54,344 bases of DNA from CAZGAH01 sp964523295 (GTDB taxonomy: Bacteria > Desulfobacterota > Desulfovibrionia > Desulfovibrionales > Desulfovibrionaceae): contig CAZGAH010000022.1 in assembly GCA_964523295.1 (NCBI GenBank), positions 1 through 54,344 of the forward strand. The letters run 5' to 3'. Under the pieces are notes generated by a model. That model worked only from the letters and a program-made list of their open reading frames with translations, ran no database searches and was not told the DNA's origin. Positions 53,987-54,344 of this stretch are shown here, one piece after another (position 1 is the stretch's first letter; each line of letters begins with the position of its first letter). Made by a program: the position numbers and the translations under genes.

Positions 53987-54065
53987 TCGCGCTTTTTCGT
54001 TTCATAGTCGTCCAGATTCCCTGTCATTTCGTGTCGCAGGGGCCTCAGCACACGGGGTCATAGGG

Positions 54066-54145
54066 GGTCGGACCAGGCTGACATACTTATTCAAAAAGNN
54101 NNNNNNNNAAGTAACATGCCAGAAATATACATGATCCCCCCCCCT
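54066..54145. repeat. Repeat copy R3, interrupted by an N gap
   Basis: GGTCGGACCAGGCTGACAT at 54066 resembles the R2 left end, and after the 10-N gap (54099-54108) AAGTAACATGCC and the C-run at 54136-54144 resemble R2 further in. The assembly gap inside it suggests a multi-copy repeat. It abuts the second CGGC gene copy. Confidence 0.5.
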
Positions 54146-54344
54146 CGGGCCGGAAGATTTGCCGGCTATGCCCCTGGCGAGGCCGAGGTCATCGGGTTGG
54201 TCAACTGCGGCGATTGCCCCGGCGCGGGGATCGTCACGCGGCTGGCCCAGGTGAAGCTGTGGAACGCGCCCATGAACGAAAAGCCGACAGTAATCCACAT
54301 CGGCCCGTGCCTTGTGGACCACTGCCCCCATGCGGCGACGATCA
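54146..54344 (+). pseudogene. Second copy of the CGGC-domain gene, 5' missing, running off the window
   Basis: 199 bases that align without gaps to 50227-50425 of the first CGGC gene with nine differences, mostly silent. The frame is open and reads FAGYAPGEAEVIGLVNCGDC, PGAGIV and so on through HIGPCLVDHCPHA. The first ~29 codons of the gene are absent; repeat R3 stands in their place. The copy is therefore 5'-truncated here. Only the sequence beyond the window shows whether the 3' part is whole. The N gap just upstream means adjacency to the MntA-HepT genes depends on scaffolding. Confidence 0.8.

Overview
The window looks like the chromosome of a Gram-negative, flagellated bacterium of the Desulfobacterota, most likely near the Desulfovibrionales. 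The evidence is a nadC-nadA pair, tolQ-tolR-tolA-tolB followed by two pal genes, a sigma-54 flagellin promoter, a fused ADP-forming acetyl-CoA synthetase beside a DRTGG-domain protein, and an orange-protein-like cluster of NifX-family proteins with ferredoxin-MinD ATPases. No rRNA or tRNA gene was seen, so the placement rests on gene content. The sequence is a scaffold: five 10-N gaps (7955-7964, 11396-11405, 15817-15826, 36883-36892, 54099-54108) interrupt a transposase, nadC, ftsK, a histidine kinase and a repeat.

Layout. 1-379: end of a frameshifted arsenate reductase-like gene. 681-2392: a leftward group with a ricin-type lectin, a hypothetical protein and a DUF6125 protein. 2703-9400: a visibly AT-rich island with a decayed membrane glycosyltransferase, a decayed second copy of the nadA 3' end, an IS200 relic, two AT-rich genes of unknown function and an IS630-type element; it abuts the 3' end of intact nadA. 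9409-28123: a GC-rich core (nadA, nadC, mgtE, engB, aroQ, efp, ftsK, an EAL/HDOD protein, catalase, sirtuin, the Tol-Pal system). 28124-29500: relics of an IS256-type transposase and of another gene. 29582-39113: DRTGG protein, acetyl-CoA synthetase, rnc, flagellin, a two-component system, a DUF1566 protein, a SnoaL-like protein, mscL and a cyclophilin. 39500-40920: relics of ISAs1 and IS200 elements. 41467-46404: CheY-like protein, small membrane protein, a 19-repeat HEAT protein and an amidohydrolase. 46501-50505: seven tightly packed genes for a probable metal-sulfur cofactor or redox-protein system. 50693-54344: an accessory block with an ImmA/IrrE metallopeptidase cassette, a MntA-HepT toxin-antitoxin pair, related repeats, and a second, diverged copy of the CGGC-domain gene running off the window end.

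How the genes work together. NadA and NadC make nicotinate mononucleotide from dihydroxyacetone phosphate and iminoaspartate (nadB is not here). TolQRAB-Pal energises outer-membrane constriction during division, and FtsK moves the chromosome. The acetyl-CoA synthetase would interconvert acetyl-CoA and acetate with ATP formation. The 46.5-50.5 kb cluster combines two NifX-fold proteins, two Fe-S-containing deviant-Walker ATPases, a zinc-ribbon protein, a degenerate receiver and a cysteine-rich CGGC protein, and is the best candidate for an incompletely described system. Second best is the ImmA/IrrE cassette, which lies between related repeats and, on a larger scale, between two copies of the CGGC gene.
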